Of a stretch of DNA of 64,000 nt, positions 27,672 to 37,372 are shown one piece after another. The notes beneath the pieces are model-generated. The model was not told the origin of the DNA. It was given only the letters and a program-made list of their open reading frames with translations, and did no database searches. Source of the DNA: CAVOGJ01 sp963700865 (GTDB lineage Bacteria; Planctomycetota; Planctomycetia; Pirellulales; Pirellulaceae); contig CAVOZC010000016.1 of NCBI GenBank assembly GCA_963700865.1, positions 189,964-253,963 on the forward strand, read 5' to 3'. Positions within the stretch are counted from its first letter, which is position 1; each line of letters opens with the position of its first letter. A program made the position numbers and the translations under genes.

Positions 27672-28676
27672 CGTTGGATGTCGGAGGCGCCCATCTGAAG
27701 GCGTCGGACGGAGCCGGTTGGTCCGGCTCGCGACCGTTCGCGCTCTGGGAGCGTCCTGGTGAATTGGCACAAGAACTGGCGCGATGATTGCCGAAGCGCC
27801 CCGGCGCAACGGTTGGCCGTGACGATGACGGGCGAATTAGCCGATTGCTTTGCGACCAAACAAGAAGGCGTGGCCTCGATCGTGCGGAGTGTGGAGCAGG
27901 CCGCCGATGGGCGGCATACGCGTTTCTATCTGACCAACGGCACCTTCGTGACGGGGCGCGTCGCGATGCGGGACGCGCGACTGGCCGCTGCGTCCAACTG
28001 GCACGCTTTAGCGAGCTTCGCCGCGCGATACGTCCCAGATGCGTCCGTGGGGCTGCTGCTGGATATCGGCTCGACCACGACGGATGTCATCCGCATCACG
28101 CCCGCCGGTCCCCTTTCCGAAGGGAGTGAAGATACGGAGCGGCTGGCAAGCGGCGAATTGGCTTACACTGGCACGTCGCGCAGCCCCGTTTGCGCGGTGT
28201 CCCGCTCGGTTCCGTATCGGGGTCGGGAGTTGCCGATCGCCCAGGAGCTTTTCGCCACGATGCGGGACGTGTACGTGATTTTGGGCGACCTCCCGGAAGA
28301 AGCGACCTCGCTCTGGACGGCAGACGGTCGACCTGCGACGAAGAAATTTTCTCGATCCCGTCTGGCTCGCATGATCTGTGCCGACAGTGACACCTTTAAC
28401 CATCGGGATGCGATTGCCATGGCCCGCTCGATTGCCGATCAGCAATTGGACCTGCTCGTGCAGGCCGCGACCACGGTTTGGACGCGACAAGGTGCCACCA
28501 TCCCAGCAGTCGTCGTGGTGAGTGGTGCGGGGGAGTTCCTGGCGTCGCGCATCGTGGAGCGGCTGGGTTGGTCGTCACGCATGGTGTCGTGTGCCAAGGA
28601 ATTCGGTCCGCGGCATTCCGTGGCCGCACCGGCTTTCGCGTTGGCGGTATTGGCGAAAGAGGGTATGTATCGATGA
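27659..28676 (+). CDS. Hydantoinase-like H4MPT-linked C1 pathway protein, MfnF-like (one frame break)
   Basis: This protein of about 339 residues is of the hydantoinase/oxoprolinase (ASKHA-fold) type annotated in methylotrophs and planctomycetes as H4MPT-linked C1 transfer pathway protein. Archaeal MfnF of this family condenses the furan and tyramine parts of methanofuran. Visible blocks are WLALDVGGAHLKASD, LAVTMTGELADCFATKQEGV, LLLDIGSTTTDVIRI, and GAGEFLA near the end. The start is GTG at 27659, behind GGAGG. The frame changes near 27783-27790 (GGCGCGATG); removing one base joins the two parts. It ends in ATGA overlap with the kinase gene. Confidence 0.82.
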
Positions 28677-29269
28677 ACCAGCCACCGGTGTTGCGCGTGG
28701 TCAAGCTGGGGGGCAGTCTCCTGCGGCGGTCCGATTGGCCGACCGCCCTGCGACGCTGGTTTGGCCTTCAGCGCCAAGCGAATCACCTGCTCGTCGTGGG
28801 CGGCGGGGAGTGGGTGGATCGGTTGCGTGTGTTGGATCAACGGCTGAATTTTCCCGGCACGGCGTCGCATTGGATAGCCATTGGTTTCATGAGTGTCACG
28901 GCACGCTGGGTTGCGGCGCGTCTACCGGATTGCGATTTACTTGAAGAGCCCCTGACGGCTCGTCAGGCGCGATGGCGGACCCGCCAGGAACGCGTGGCGG
29001 TGATTGATCCCTGGCAGTGGCTGCAAGGGGATGGTTTCTGGCGTGCGGTCCCGCAGGCGTTGCCGGCGAGCTGGGACGTCACGAGTGACAGTATCGCTGC
29101 CTGGCTGGCGGTGGGGGTCGCCGCCGACGAATTGGTGTTGCTTAAGTCAGCGGGGTCGACCAGCGATGATGCGGAGGAGTGGGCACGCAGCGGATTGGTG
29201 GATGCCTTTTTTCCCTCGGCCTGCGCGGCGGTGCCGTGCGTCCGCTGCGAGCCACTATTTGGCCGTTAA
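28673..29269 (+). CDS. Amino-acid-kinase-family protein, MfnE-like
   Basis: The 198-residue protein starts by ATGA overlap at 28673. It has a kinase-type nucleotide site (VVKLGGSLLRR), a Gly-rich VVGGGEWVD segment, and SWDVTSDSIAAWLAVGVAADELVLLKSAG late in the chain. It belongs to the short aspartokinase-like group that includes MfnE, the kinase acting on the aminomethylfuran phosphate in methanofuran biosynthesis. With the two preceding genes it forms a compact MfnD-F-E-type set. Confidence 0.82.
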   Translation: MNQPPVLRVVKLGGSLLRRSDWPTALRRWFGLQRQANHLLVVGGGEWVDRLRVLDQRLNFPGTASHWIAIGFMSVTARWVAARLPDCDLLEEPLTARQARWRTRQERVAVIDPWQWLQGDGFWRAVPQALPASWDVTSDSIAAWLAVGVAADELVLLKSAGSTSDDAEEWARSGLVDAFFPSACAAVPCVRCEPLFGR

Positions 29270-29290
29270 CCCGCTCGACAACTGGGTGCG

Positions 29291-29356
29291 TTATTGCTCT
29301 GCTTGCTTCGCATCGCCCAGGTCTTCGTACCAACGGTCATGTTCTTGGGAATTCAT
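29291..29356 (-). CDS. Possible 21-residue peptide coupled to the sigma factor
   Basis: An ATG at 29356 overlaps the sigma-factor stop codon as ATGA. It opens a 21-codon frame rich in Asp/Glu/Gln (contains RWYEDLGDAK) ending at TAA 29291. In planctomycetes such sigma genes are often followed by a protein kinase gene at this position, so this may be the remnant start of a lost partner, or chance. Confidence 0.3.
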   Translation of the reverse strand: MNSQEHDRWYEDLGDAKQAEQ

Positions 29357-29937
29357 GGCAGTGTGTCCTCGCTCAGTTTGGCTTGAAACCAGGCCCGCGC
29401 GAATTTCCAGTCATTCTTGACTGTTCGCGGGGAAACGCCGAGGGCTGCCGCTGTCTCCTCTACGGAAAGACCAGCAAAAAAACGCATCTCCACGACCTGG
29501 GCCTGCCTCGCATGCTGGGACTCGAACTGCTCCAGGAGTTCATGCAATTGGAGCACGTCAATCGGCCGCGCGTCGCCGTGAGCGAGTTGCACATGGTCGT
29601 GCAAGCTCAAGCGTTGAAAGTCGCCACCCCGCTTCCGTGCGGTTTGAGCCCGCGCGTGATCAATCAGCACGCGGCGAATCATGCGGGCCGCTAATGCAAG
29701 AAAATGTGACTTGCCGGTCACCTCACAGCGGTCCTGCCCCAGTAGACGTAAATAGGCTTCATGAACCAGGGCGGTGGCCTGCAGCGTGTGGTCGGGCCGC
29801 TCGTGATTCAGAAAGTGTTGAGCCAACCGCTTTAGCTCTTCATACAACAAAGACAGCAACTGGTCCTTAGCCTGGGGATCGCCCTCCTGCAGCCGAGCCA
29901 CCAAGTCGGTCGTTCGCTCGATTTCGAGCTCACCCAT
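29353..29937 (-). CDS. ECF-type RNA polymerase sigma factor
   Basis: The 194-residue sigma factor belongs to the group widespread in planctomycetes. Region 2 includes LLSLLYEELKRLAQHFL and LQATALVHEAYLRLLG, with RRVLIDHARA before the linker. Region 4 includes VVEMRFFAGLSVEETAAALGVSPRTVKNDWKFARAWF. The start at 29937 is fixed by a perfect GGAGGT seven bases upstream; longer forms are not credible. No anti-sigma gene is adjacent. The divergent beta-helix gene starts about 230 bases away and could be a target. Confidence 0.93.
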   Translation of the reverse strand: MGELEIERTTDLVARLQEGDPQAKDQLLSLLYEELKRLAQHFLNHERPDHTLQATALVHEAYLRLLGQDRCEVTGKSHFLALAARMIRRVLIDHARAQTARKRGGDFQRLSLHDHVQLAHGDARPIDVLQLHELLEQFESQHARQAQVVEMRFFAGLSVEETAAALGVSPRTVKNDWKFARAWFQAKLSEDTLP

Positions 29938-30165
29938 GGCACACCTCCGGGCCGATCGCATGCACCGCCTCAGCGCGGATTTTGACATGGAAAACGCCGG
30001 ATAGCGAGTGAGGGTCCGGAAATCACCGGAAAAAAAAGATTCTTTTGCCCCCCAACGGCGCGGCTGCCGCGTGATGTTTAGCTGGCGAGCACCCGAGCCG
30101 CTGGGAAGGCGGCCGTCCCGGCCGTTCGCCCATTTCCGTTCTACAAAATCAGGAGGCACGTCCCG

Positions 30166-33100
30166 ATGGCCAAGAATTTCCCCAGAACGCAGCGTCGTAC
30201 TCGCCGCACCGGTTCCGCCCACGCAGCAGCCGCCCGCACGACTCGCCTGGCAGGCCTGGAATCATTAGAGCAGCGACAAATGTTGACGACCTTCACGGTG
30301 GACCATCCGGGTGATGGCTTCGACGCCGACCTGACCGACGGCCTATGCGCGACGCTGTCCGGTAGCTGTACCCTCAGAGCGGCCGTGGAACAGGCCAATC
30401 ACGATGCCGGCGCGGATCGAGTTGATTTTGCACCGCAAATCGCCGGAGTCGCGCTGTACTTCGGCGAAATCGTCGTCAACGATTCGGTGGTGATTGACGG
30501 CAGTACGGCCAATGTCATTCCGATTCCGATTCAGGCCTCGCCCGGCTCCCGCATTTTCCTGGTGGATGATTTCAATCCGCTCGTCGACCGGCAAGTCGAC
30601 ATGAATGATCTCAGCCTGGAACTGGGTGCCGTGATCGGACCGGGCGGTGCCGTGCTCAATTTCGAGGAATTCGAGCTGAAAAACTCGGTGGTCACAGGCA
30701 ATTCGGCGGTCAACGGTGGCGGCATCGCCAATTATCGGATCGTACGACTCGACGATGTGCAGGTCGACGGAAACACCGCATCGCTGTCCGGCGGAGGGCT
30801 TTTCAATGGCGTTAGCCCCTTTGGTCAAACGGCAAGGGCCGAAATCGACCGTTCGGTGTTCATCCATAATGAAGCGTCCAATCCACTCGCGGACACTTTT
30901 GGGGGCGGTATCTACACCGGGAATGCCGCGACGACGGTACTGCGTGATAGCAGTCTCATCGACAATACCGCCAACTATCCGGCGGCGCCGATGGCAACGG
31001 GCTTTGGGGGAGGCATGGCCACGCAATCGGGCAGCATTGCCCAGCTATTCAACTCAAGCGTGCTGGAAAATCATGCGGGAGATGCGGGGGGTGGTGTCTT
31101 TCACAGCCAAGGCCAACTGCTCGTGCAGGACTCGATGGTGTATGCCAACAACGCGGGGCGGAGTGGCGGAGGCCTGCACCTGGACGATGCCGCGACGGCC
31201 GATATCTTTGGCAGCGAGATTCACGACAATCGAGCCGAGATGTTCGGGGGGGGTGTCACCGCCGCCGCGGGAGTTCAATTAACCGTGGCTTCCACTCAGG
31301 TCTACGACAACTCGAATTATCTCTCCTCCGCGGATGGCACCGGAGGCGGATTCTATCTGGGAGACTTCGGCTCGGGCGCTGGGCCAACGGTCGACATTCG
31401 CAATAGCTCCATCCGGGGCAACAACTATGGACTGTTTACGCAGCGAATCGAGGGAGAACGCGGTGGCGGCATCGGTGTGGGAGCTGCCACGGACCTTACC
31501 ATCGACCAAACCCTCATCCGCGATAACAAGGCGCTGATCGCGGGGGGTGGTTTATTTGCCACGACCTTTGGCAGCGGCGCTGCTTCGGTCGTGACCATTA
31601 CCAACAGCCAAATCCTTGAAAATCAGTCGCTATTCCTTGGTGGCGGTATCGCTTCGGAGGAACAAATTCAACTGGACATTTCGAATTCAGAAGTATCGAT
31701 GAACGATGCCGGTGACGGCGGCGGATTCTATCTCTCCGGAAACGCGCTGGGCGGGCTGAACGTCACCACGATATCTGGCACCGATATTGCCAATAATCAC
31801 GCCGCCTATTTCGGAGGCGGAATCAGCGCTGGACCCGATTCGCGGTTGCAGGTAGACGACAGCCTCCTCCTGGCGAACCGGACGGAAGGGCGTGGAGGTG
31901 GTATGTACCTGTCATCGCGAGGTACTGGCGCGACGCAGTCAACAACGGTGACGGCAAGCGAGATTCGTCGCAATCGGGCGATCATGAACAGCTACGGATC
32001 TGACGCCTATGCCGCCGGCGTCTGGGCTGGCGACGCGGTGGTTCTCGACGTGTCCAAGACGACGATTTCCAATAACCGCGCAGATAACCTGGGCGGAGGT
32101 TTTATGATCGACAAGGCCGCGGCTGTTGATGTGCGAGACAGTAGCGTAACCGGGAATTCCGCCTCCGCTGGCGGAGGCGTCTACCTGCGGAATGCGTCGG
32201 CGAACTTCCTGCAAGATACGTTCTACGGGAATTCCGCTAATCAGGGAGGCGGGCTGTATTTGTTCGCGGCAGCACCGGCACAAGTCACCCTGGCACATAC
32301 GACGATCACGAAAAACTCCGTGAGTGCCGCCGGGGTACTCAGCTACGGCGGAGGTATCCACATCAAGGCCGCACCCAACAATGTGCTGCAGCTGGCGCTG
32401 TCGCACACCATCGTCGCCGCGAATATCAACCTGAACCTATTAGGCGGTCCCGATCTTTATGACGGGCCCAACTCGCTCGCCCTGCCCGCGACGACCGCGA
32501 CGTTCAGCCTGATCGGTAGTCAGAGCGGAACCGCTTTCGCAGCGGCTCATCCCGATGCCAGTGGAAATATCATCGGCTCGATATTCGCTCCCGTTGATCC
32601 ACTCCTGGGAGGCCTCATGAACAACGGCGGGCCCACGTCGACTGTCGAGCCGATGGGGGCAAGTCCCGCCGTCGACGTCGGCGACCCGGCCTTCACGGGG
32701 TCCCCCAGTCACGACCAGCGACAGGCTCCCTACCAACGCATCTTTCATGGACGCATCGATATCGGAGCGGTCGAACGGCAACCAGCACCTCCTGACGGAG
32801 ACTTCAACGCGGATGGTATCTACAGTTGTGACGATATCGACATGTTGACCACGGAAATTGCGAGCATGACGCACAATCCGCATTTTGACATGACTCTCGA
32901 CGGGGCGGTGGACGGAGCCGACCTGGACGCCTGGCTGCTGGTGGCGGGTAACGCCAACTTGGGAGCTCATTTGAAGTTCCGACCAGCAGACGCCAACCTG
33001 GATGGCGTCGTGGATGCGTCCGACTTCAACATCTGGAATGCCAATAAGTTCCTAGTAGACAGCCGCTGGTGCCATGGGGACTTTAATGCGGATGGAGTTG

Positions 33101-33360
33101 TCGACACTTCCGATTTCAATATCTGGAACGCCAATAAATTCCAGGGACCGATTGTGGTGCCCCGTCCTGCCCCGGAGGCTGAGCCGGCCGGTGCGCGTGA
33201 TCGCAACGTGCCCGTACTCGAACCGGGGTCGTCGCCGCTCCCGGCAGCGGGGCTTCCGCAAGATGTCTGGCATCGCCTGGAAGATCGGCCCATCCCGCGG
33301 AGGACCCGGATGGTCGATATCGTATTCGGAGAAGACATTCCGCTGTTCACGCCGCGATGA
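30166..33360 (+). CDS. Exported right-handed beta-helix protein with dockerin-like C-terminus
   Basis: The 1,064-residue surface protein has a basic N-terminus with the planctomycete export motif LESLEQRQML (about residues 32-41). A long parallel beta-helix follows, made of irregular repeats rich in GGGI, SxVxxNxA and NSSxxxN. The C-terminal 200 residues hold calcium-loop modules: DFNADGIYSCDDID, DMTLDGAVDGADLDAWLL, then twice DxNxDGVVDxSDFNIWNANKF. The same module ends the M36 peptidase. AGGAGG lies 10 bases before the start. The likely location is cell surface or secreted. The function may be adhesion or polysaccharide binding; no catalytic residues could be assigned. Confidence 0.88.
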   Translation: MAKNFPRTQRRTRRTGSAHAAAARTTRLAGLESLEQRQMLTTFTVDHPGDGFDADLTDGLCATLSGSCTLRAAVEQANHDAGADRVDFAPQIAGVALYFGEIVVNDSVVIDGSTANVIPIPIQASPGSRIFLVDDFNPLVDRQVDMNDLSLELGAVIGPGGAVLNFEEFELKNSVVTGNSAVNGGGIANYRIVRLDDVQVDGNTASLSGGGLFNGVSPFGQTARAEIDRSVFIHNEASNPLADTFGGGIYTGNAATTVLRDSSLIDNTANYPAAPMATGFGGGMATQSGSIAQLFNSSVLENHAGDAGGGVFHSQGQLLVQDSMVYANNAGRSGGGLHLDDAATADIFGSEIHDNRAEMFGGGVTAAAGVQLTVASTQVYDNSNYLSSADGTGGGFYLGDFGSGAGPTVDIRNSSIRGNNYGLFTQRIEGERGGGIGVGAATDLTIDQTLIRDNKALIAGGGLFATTFGSGAASVVTITNSQILENQSLFLGGGIASEEQIQLDISNSEVSMNDAGDGGGFYLSGNALGGLNVTTISGTDIANNHAAYFGGGISAGPDSRLQVDDSLLLANRTEGRGGGMYLSSRGTGATQSTTVTASEIRRNRAIMNSYGSDAYAAGVWAGDAVVLDVSKTTISNNRADNLGGGFMIDKAAAVDVRDSSVTGNSASAGGGVYLRNASANFLQDTFYGNSANQGGGLYLFAAAPAQVTLAHTTITKNSVSAAGVLSYGGGIHIKAAPNNVLQLALSHTIVAANINLNLLGGPDLYDGPNSLALPATTATFSLIGSQSGTAFAAAHPDASGNIIGSIFAPVDPLLGGLMNNGGPTSTVEPMGASPAVDVGDPAFTGSPSHDQRQAPYQRIFHGRIDIGAVERQPAPPDGDFNADGIYSCDDIDMLTTEIASMTHNPHFDMTLDGAVDGADLDAWLLVAGNANLGAHLKFRPADANLDGVVDASDFNIWNANKFLVDSRWCHGDFNADGVVDTSDFNIWNANKFQGPIVVPRPAPEAEPAGARDRNVPVLEPGSSPLPAAGLPQDVWHRLEDRPIPRRTRMVDIVFGEDIPLFTPR

Positions 33361-33656
33361 GGATCGTGTGAGTGGAGGAAGCGGTCCGTGGCGACCACAT
33401 TCTGTCCAAGTCGACCATTAATTGGCGGAGTCTGGCGGAGCGAGCTGGCGATCTGTGGGGAATCAGCGGCCAGGCAGGTTCGCTCGCGGGGCGTTTCTGG
33501 CCGGGAAGACCCTTGGTTGCCGGAATAGGCCGCTTGGTGGGGGAGCGGCCGTCGTCCCGGCGGCGACGCACCGGCACACCGATTGCATCTGTCTGCGCAG
33601 GTCGTTGGGGCCCCAACGTTTACAGATCGATCATTTGCGACGAATGGAGACAGATT

Positions 33657-34157
33657 ATGTTAAGAGGAAAAGTTTTCGGATGCTGCGCGGCGTTGGTCCT
33701 GCTAAGTTCGGCGATGGCCCAAGCGGAGGTGAAAAACATCGTTCAAACCGCCGCCGCCAACAAAGAATTCTCGACGTTGGTTACCGCGATCAAGGCGGCG
33801 GGATTGCAGGCCACCTTGGAGGGAAAGGGACCGTTCACTGTTTTTGCACCGACCGATGCGGCCTTCAATAAACTCGGAAAGGAAACGTTAAACGACCTGC
33901 TCAAGCCGCAGAATAAGGCCAAGCTCGCAAACATCTTGAAATACCATGTGGTGGCCGGAAAAGTATTGGCCAAAGACGTGGCGAACATGAGCGAGGCCCA
34001 AACGGTGGAAGGCAATCCTCTGGCCATTCAGGTCGAGGGATCGAAGGTGATGGTCGGCAAGGCGCGTGTCGAGCGAACCGATATCGAATGCACGAACGGT
34101 GTGATTCATGTGATCGACACCGTGCTCATGCCACCGGTGCCGGCGCACGCCAGCTAG
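33657..34157 (+). CDS. Secreted fasciclin (FAS1) domain protein
   Basis: The 166-residue protein has a signal peptide (LRGKVFGCCAALVLLSSAMAQAE) and a single FAS1 domain: FSTLVTAIKAAGLQATL, GPFTVFAPTDAAFNKL, the H1-type block LANILKYHVVAGKVL, and the H2 block TNGVIHVIDTVLMP. FAS1 proteins act in adhesion or as periplasmic/extracellular binding modules. GGAG lies 8 bases before the ATG; longer upstream forms would hide the signal peptide. Confidence 0.95.
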   Translation: MLRGKVFGCCAALVLLSSAMAQAEVKNIVQTAAANKEFSTLVTAIKAAGLQATLEGKGPFTVFAPTDAAFNKLGKETLNDLLKPQNKAKLANILKYHVVAGKVLAKDVANMSEAQTVEGNPLAIQVEGSKVMVGKARVERTDIECTNGVIHVIDTVLMPPVPAHAS

Positions 34158-34193
34158 TCGAGACGGTCGACAGCCAACAGCCGGTGAGGTTAG

Positions 34194-34228
34194 CCGGCCG
34201 CGAATCTTACTTCGCGGCCGGATTTTTT
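34194..34228 (+). terminator. Rho-independent terminator of the fasciclin gene
   Basis: An 11-bp perfect stem pairs 34194-34204 with 34211-34221 (loop TCTTAC), followed by ATTTTTT at 34222-34228. It lies 37 bases after the stop codon. Confidence 0.92.
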
Positions 34229-34298
34229 CGCGCGCATCAGGGAGAGGAAACGGGAACTCCTTTCGGCCCGTCCCACCGCCAGCCAGCGCTGGGCCGCG

Positions 34299-37221
34299 TT
34301 ACGCCTGGTCAAAATCCTCGAACACGCGTTCGATCACGGGACTCGGTGCGCTGCGAACCGCGCGGAGCCGATCTCGGGCATCGACCAGCCCGTTGTTCGT
34401 CCGCGCGATCAGTGCCATGGGTTGAGCTCGGTTGGGAATGACGTCGTTGGCGGCGTATGCCACGTCGACTTGGATGCCGCGGCCGGCGGCGAATGGCTGG
34501 CGAACCTCCTCTCGCTGCAAAGGCAGCGCCGATTGGAACTTGTTGTCGTTCCAGATATTAAAGTCCGATACGTCGGTCGAGCCATCGGCATTGAAATCCG
34601 CCTGGCACCAGGTGCCTGTCGGCTGATACTTATTGTCATTCCAGAGATTAAAGTCGCTGACATCCACGACACCATCGAGGTTTGCGTCGCCGTAGAGGTA
34701 GGAGATACCACTGCCGAGATTTGCCTCACCCGCCTCCAGCAGCCATGCATCCAGATCGAGGCCGTTCACGGATCCGTCGCCGGTCAGGTCGAAGGCCGCA
34801 TCGTCACTGGCGGCCACGATGGTCTGCACGAGTTCATCGATGTCGTCGCAGTCGTAATTGCCGTCGCCATTGAAGTCACCCGTGACACCGGTCGCATCCG
34901 AGTTGACCGCGAAGCCGTAACTGCCTGTCCCCGTACCGTAGCTCTCGACCACGGCGTAGTACGTGCCGGGTGCAGGCGACGTCCAGGTGATGAGCGAGGC
35001 CAGGCCGGAGCCACCGTCGTCGTCGAACGCAAGTTGGGAAGTGCCGTTGGTGTCGATCAGGCGCAACGTGGTGTCACCCAGCGATCCCAAGGAAGTCGCC
35101 AGCATGACGTTCGCGCCGCCCGGAACGGTAAAGGCGAACCAATCCTGATCATTTCCGGTCTCGATGTTGCCACTGAGGCTGGAATTCAAGGCGATGGGAA
35201 AGGCGGTTGACGCAGAGTTCCCGTAGTCGTCCGTACCGCCCGACGAGATATCCACGTCCAGGTCATACGAACCGGCATTGCTCGAGTAGCCGGCCACCTT
35301 CAGATAATAGGTGCCATTGGCTGGTGCTTCCCACGCGATCTGGGATGCGAGTCCGGGACCGCCATCATCGTCAAAGGCCAGTTGCGTCACTCCGTTGGTC
35401 CCGTAGAGCGTAAGCGTGCTATCGTTGAGCGAATTCAATTGCACAGTAAAGACATACGATTGGCCCCCTGCTGCGTCGAAGGCAAAGTAATCGACGTCGC
35501 CCGAGAAGCCGACAATGCCAGCCGTGGTACTGGGTACGGCGACGGGCGTAGCCGAGGCGAAATCATTACCGTGATCATCATCCGGCAGGTCACCCAGAAT
35601 CCCTCGGGCTTCGAACCAGAAGGTGATGTCGGTGGCATTGGCGCCGCCATTGATATTTGCATCGGCCGCCAGGATGGCGTTGGCACCGTCACGCATGGTG
35701 GCGCCACCGGGAAGCGCAAAGTGACTCTCCAGAATCAACGTGTCCGCGGTCGTGGCCCCCAAGGCGGCCCGTACGTCCCACAGGGCGGCCGACCAGAATC
35801 TCTCCGTCCGCATGAACTCCGCCAACAAGGTCGAACGGATACATCTTGTTGCCATCGACGCGGCGGAGATTGGGGGGATTGTCGGAGCTGTAGGAGGTGG
35901 CGTCCCACTCCCCGACCGCCGCGGCGTTGCTGGCCTGGAATAGACCGTTGCCCGCATCGGCGTAAAAGGTGGCGGCCAGGTAATCGCCAAAGCCTTCACC
36001 CATGGCGCCCATCTCTCCACCACCCCAGAGCACGTTTTGATCGTGCTGGACGGCGTGTCCGTATTCGTGAGCCACGATGTCCGCGTCCTCGGCGTCGTCG
36101 ACTCCCCCATCACCGAAGTGGATGGCGTCGTCACCGGTTGAGTAGAACGAGTTGTCGGCCGTGTACCAATGGGCGTTGGCCAAGGTGGGAAAGTCGCGGA
36201 TACCATTGGGTACGCCCGTGTCATCATCGAAACCGAGCGCGTGGAAATAGCGATTGATTTGATCCACCGAGTGGTAGACCACGACTTGTTCGAAGCGTGG
36301 ATCGTCGCGGGTATATTCGTACACTCGACTTGGCTCGTTCGCGTCGACGTCCGTGATATTGGGACTGTTGAGCGACGACAGGTTTACGAATTCACCCCGC
36401 AAGAGGCCGGTCCCCTCATCCAACCCCTGCAGCGTCACCGAGACCAATTGCGCCGAGAGGGCCGAGCTGTTGGCGTCATTGCTGTCCGACAATCCGGCCC
36501 CGTTCCCTTGCGTCTGGTAAGGATTGGGTTCAAATACGTCGCCGCTGCCCGTGGCGAAATCCATCCGATTTTCCTGCTGCAACACCTTGCCTGAGGCACC
36601 GTCCACCAGCGTCAAAAAGTCCCCGGTCGGTTGATTGCCGAAGACGGTGACCCGCCAGGCCAACGAGGCGGTACCATCCTTGCCGACGTTCCATACCAAT
36701 TCGCTCTGGGGAGGGGCAAACGTCGATTCGATACCGGCATGGTCCTCGGCGGCCAGAATCGCCGCCGGCAGGTCCACTTGGGGCAAGCGACGCGCCGAGG
36801 TGATTTCGAAATCGCGATAAGCATTGTGGACGGTCTGCACGACCCCTTGCCCGTTCATGTGTACCGATACAAAGGCGTTATTCACGGCGATGCCATCCAC
36901 GGTCTGTGCGAAGCGCACGTGCGTGCTGGCCAGGCCGTGCTTCACTTCCAAGACGTCCAGATGGTCCGCGACGTTCGCGGGCAGTCCTAATTCGGTGTGA
37001 AAGGCACGCAAGAAATTTTCGGCCGCTACAGCGGGATCGGCGTCCAGTGTGGGCACGTTCAGGCGCAGAAACGAAGTCCGATCGGGGTAATTTTCCGCGA
37101 TGGCATCAGGGCCCCAGCTGCCGGACACATCGACCATCGTGGGATTGATCGATAAGACCAAACGTGGATCGAGATGCTCGCAGCTCAGCTGACGGCGCCG
37201 TGGAACGCGATTGCGCTTCAT
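34299..37221 (-). CDS. M36-like zinc metallopeptidase with PPC and dockerin-like domains (one frame break)
   Basis: This is a secreted peptidase of about 974 residues. In order: a planctomycete-type N-terminus (CEHLDPRLVLS), a propeptide (about residues 60-220), and a catalytic domain with zinc site HEYGHAVQH and downstream Glu in GEGFGDYLAATF. Two PPC beta-sandwich domains follow (each with LAFDDDGG and PGTYYAVVE-like blocks), then tandem calcium loops (DFNGDGNYDCDDID; two DFNxDG...SDFNxWNDNK). The frame changes near 35803-35806 between HADGEI and WSAALWDVRAALG. GGGGAG precedes the ATG at 37221. It is probably an extracellular protease. Confidence 0.88.
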
Positions 37222-37372
37222 AGGGAAGCTCCCCTGTAAGAAAAGCAAGGATGATACGTAAAAAAAGACCGCTCGATATTCGGCGGCCCTTTATCTTAAC
37301 TACGAACAGCAATCGCTCCCACTCCTTTTTTCCCACAAAGGGAACGAGAAAGGTGCGGTTTCGCTGCGGCGC

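Noticed and set aside
29353..33360. Cellulosome-type assembly
   Set aside because: Dockerin-like loops are present in two proteins, but no cohesin domain or glycoside hydrolase is seen in the window.
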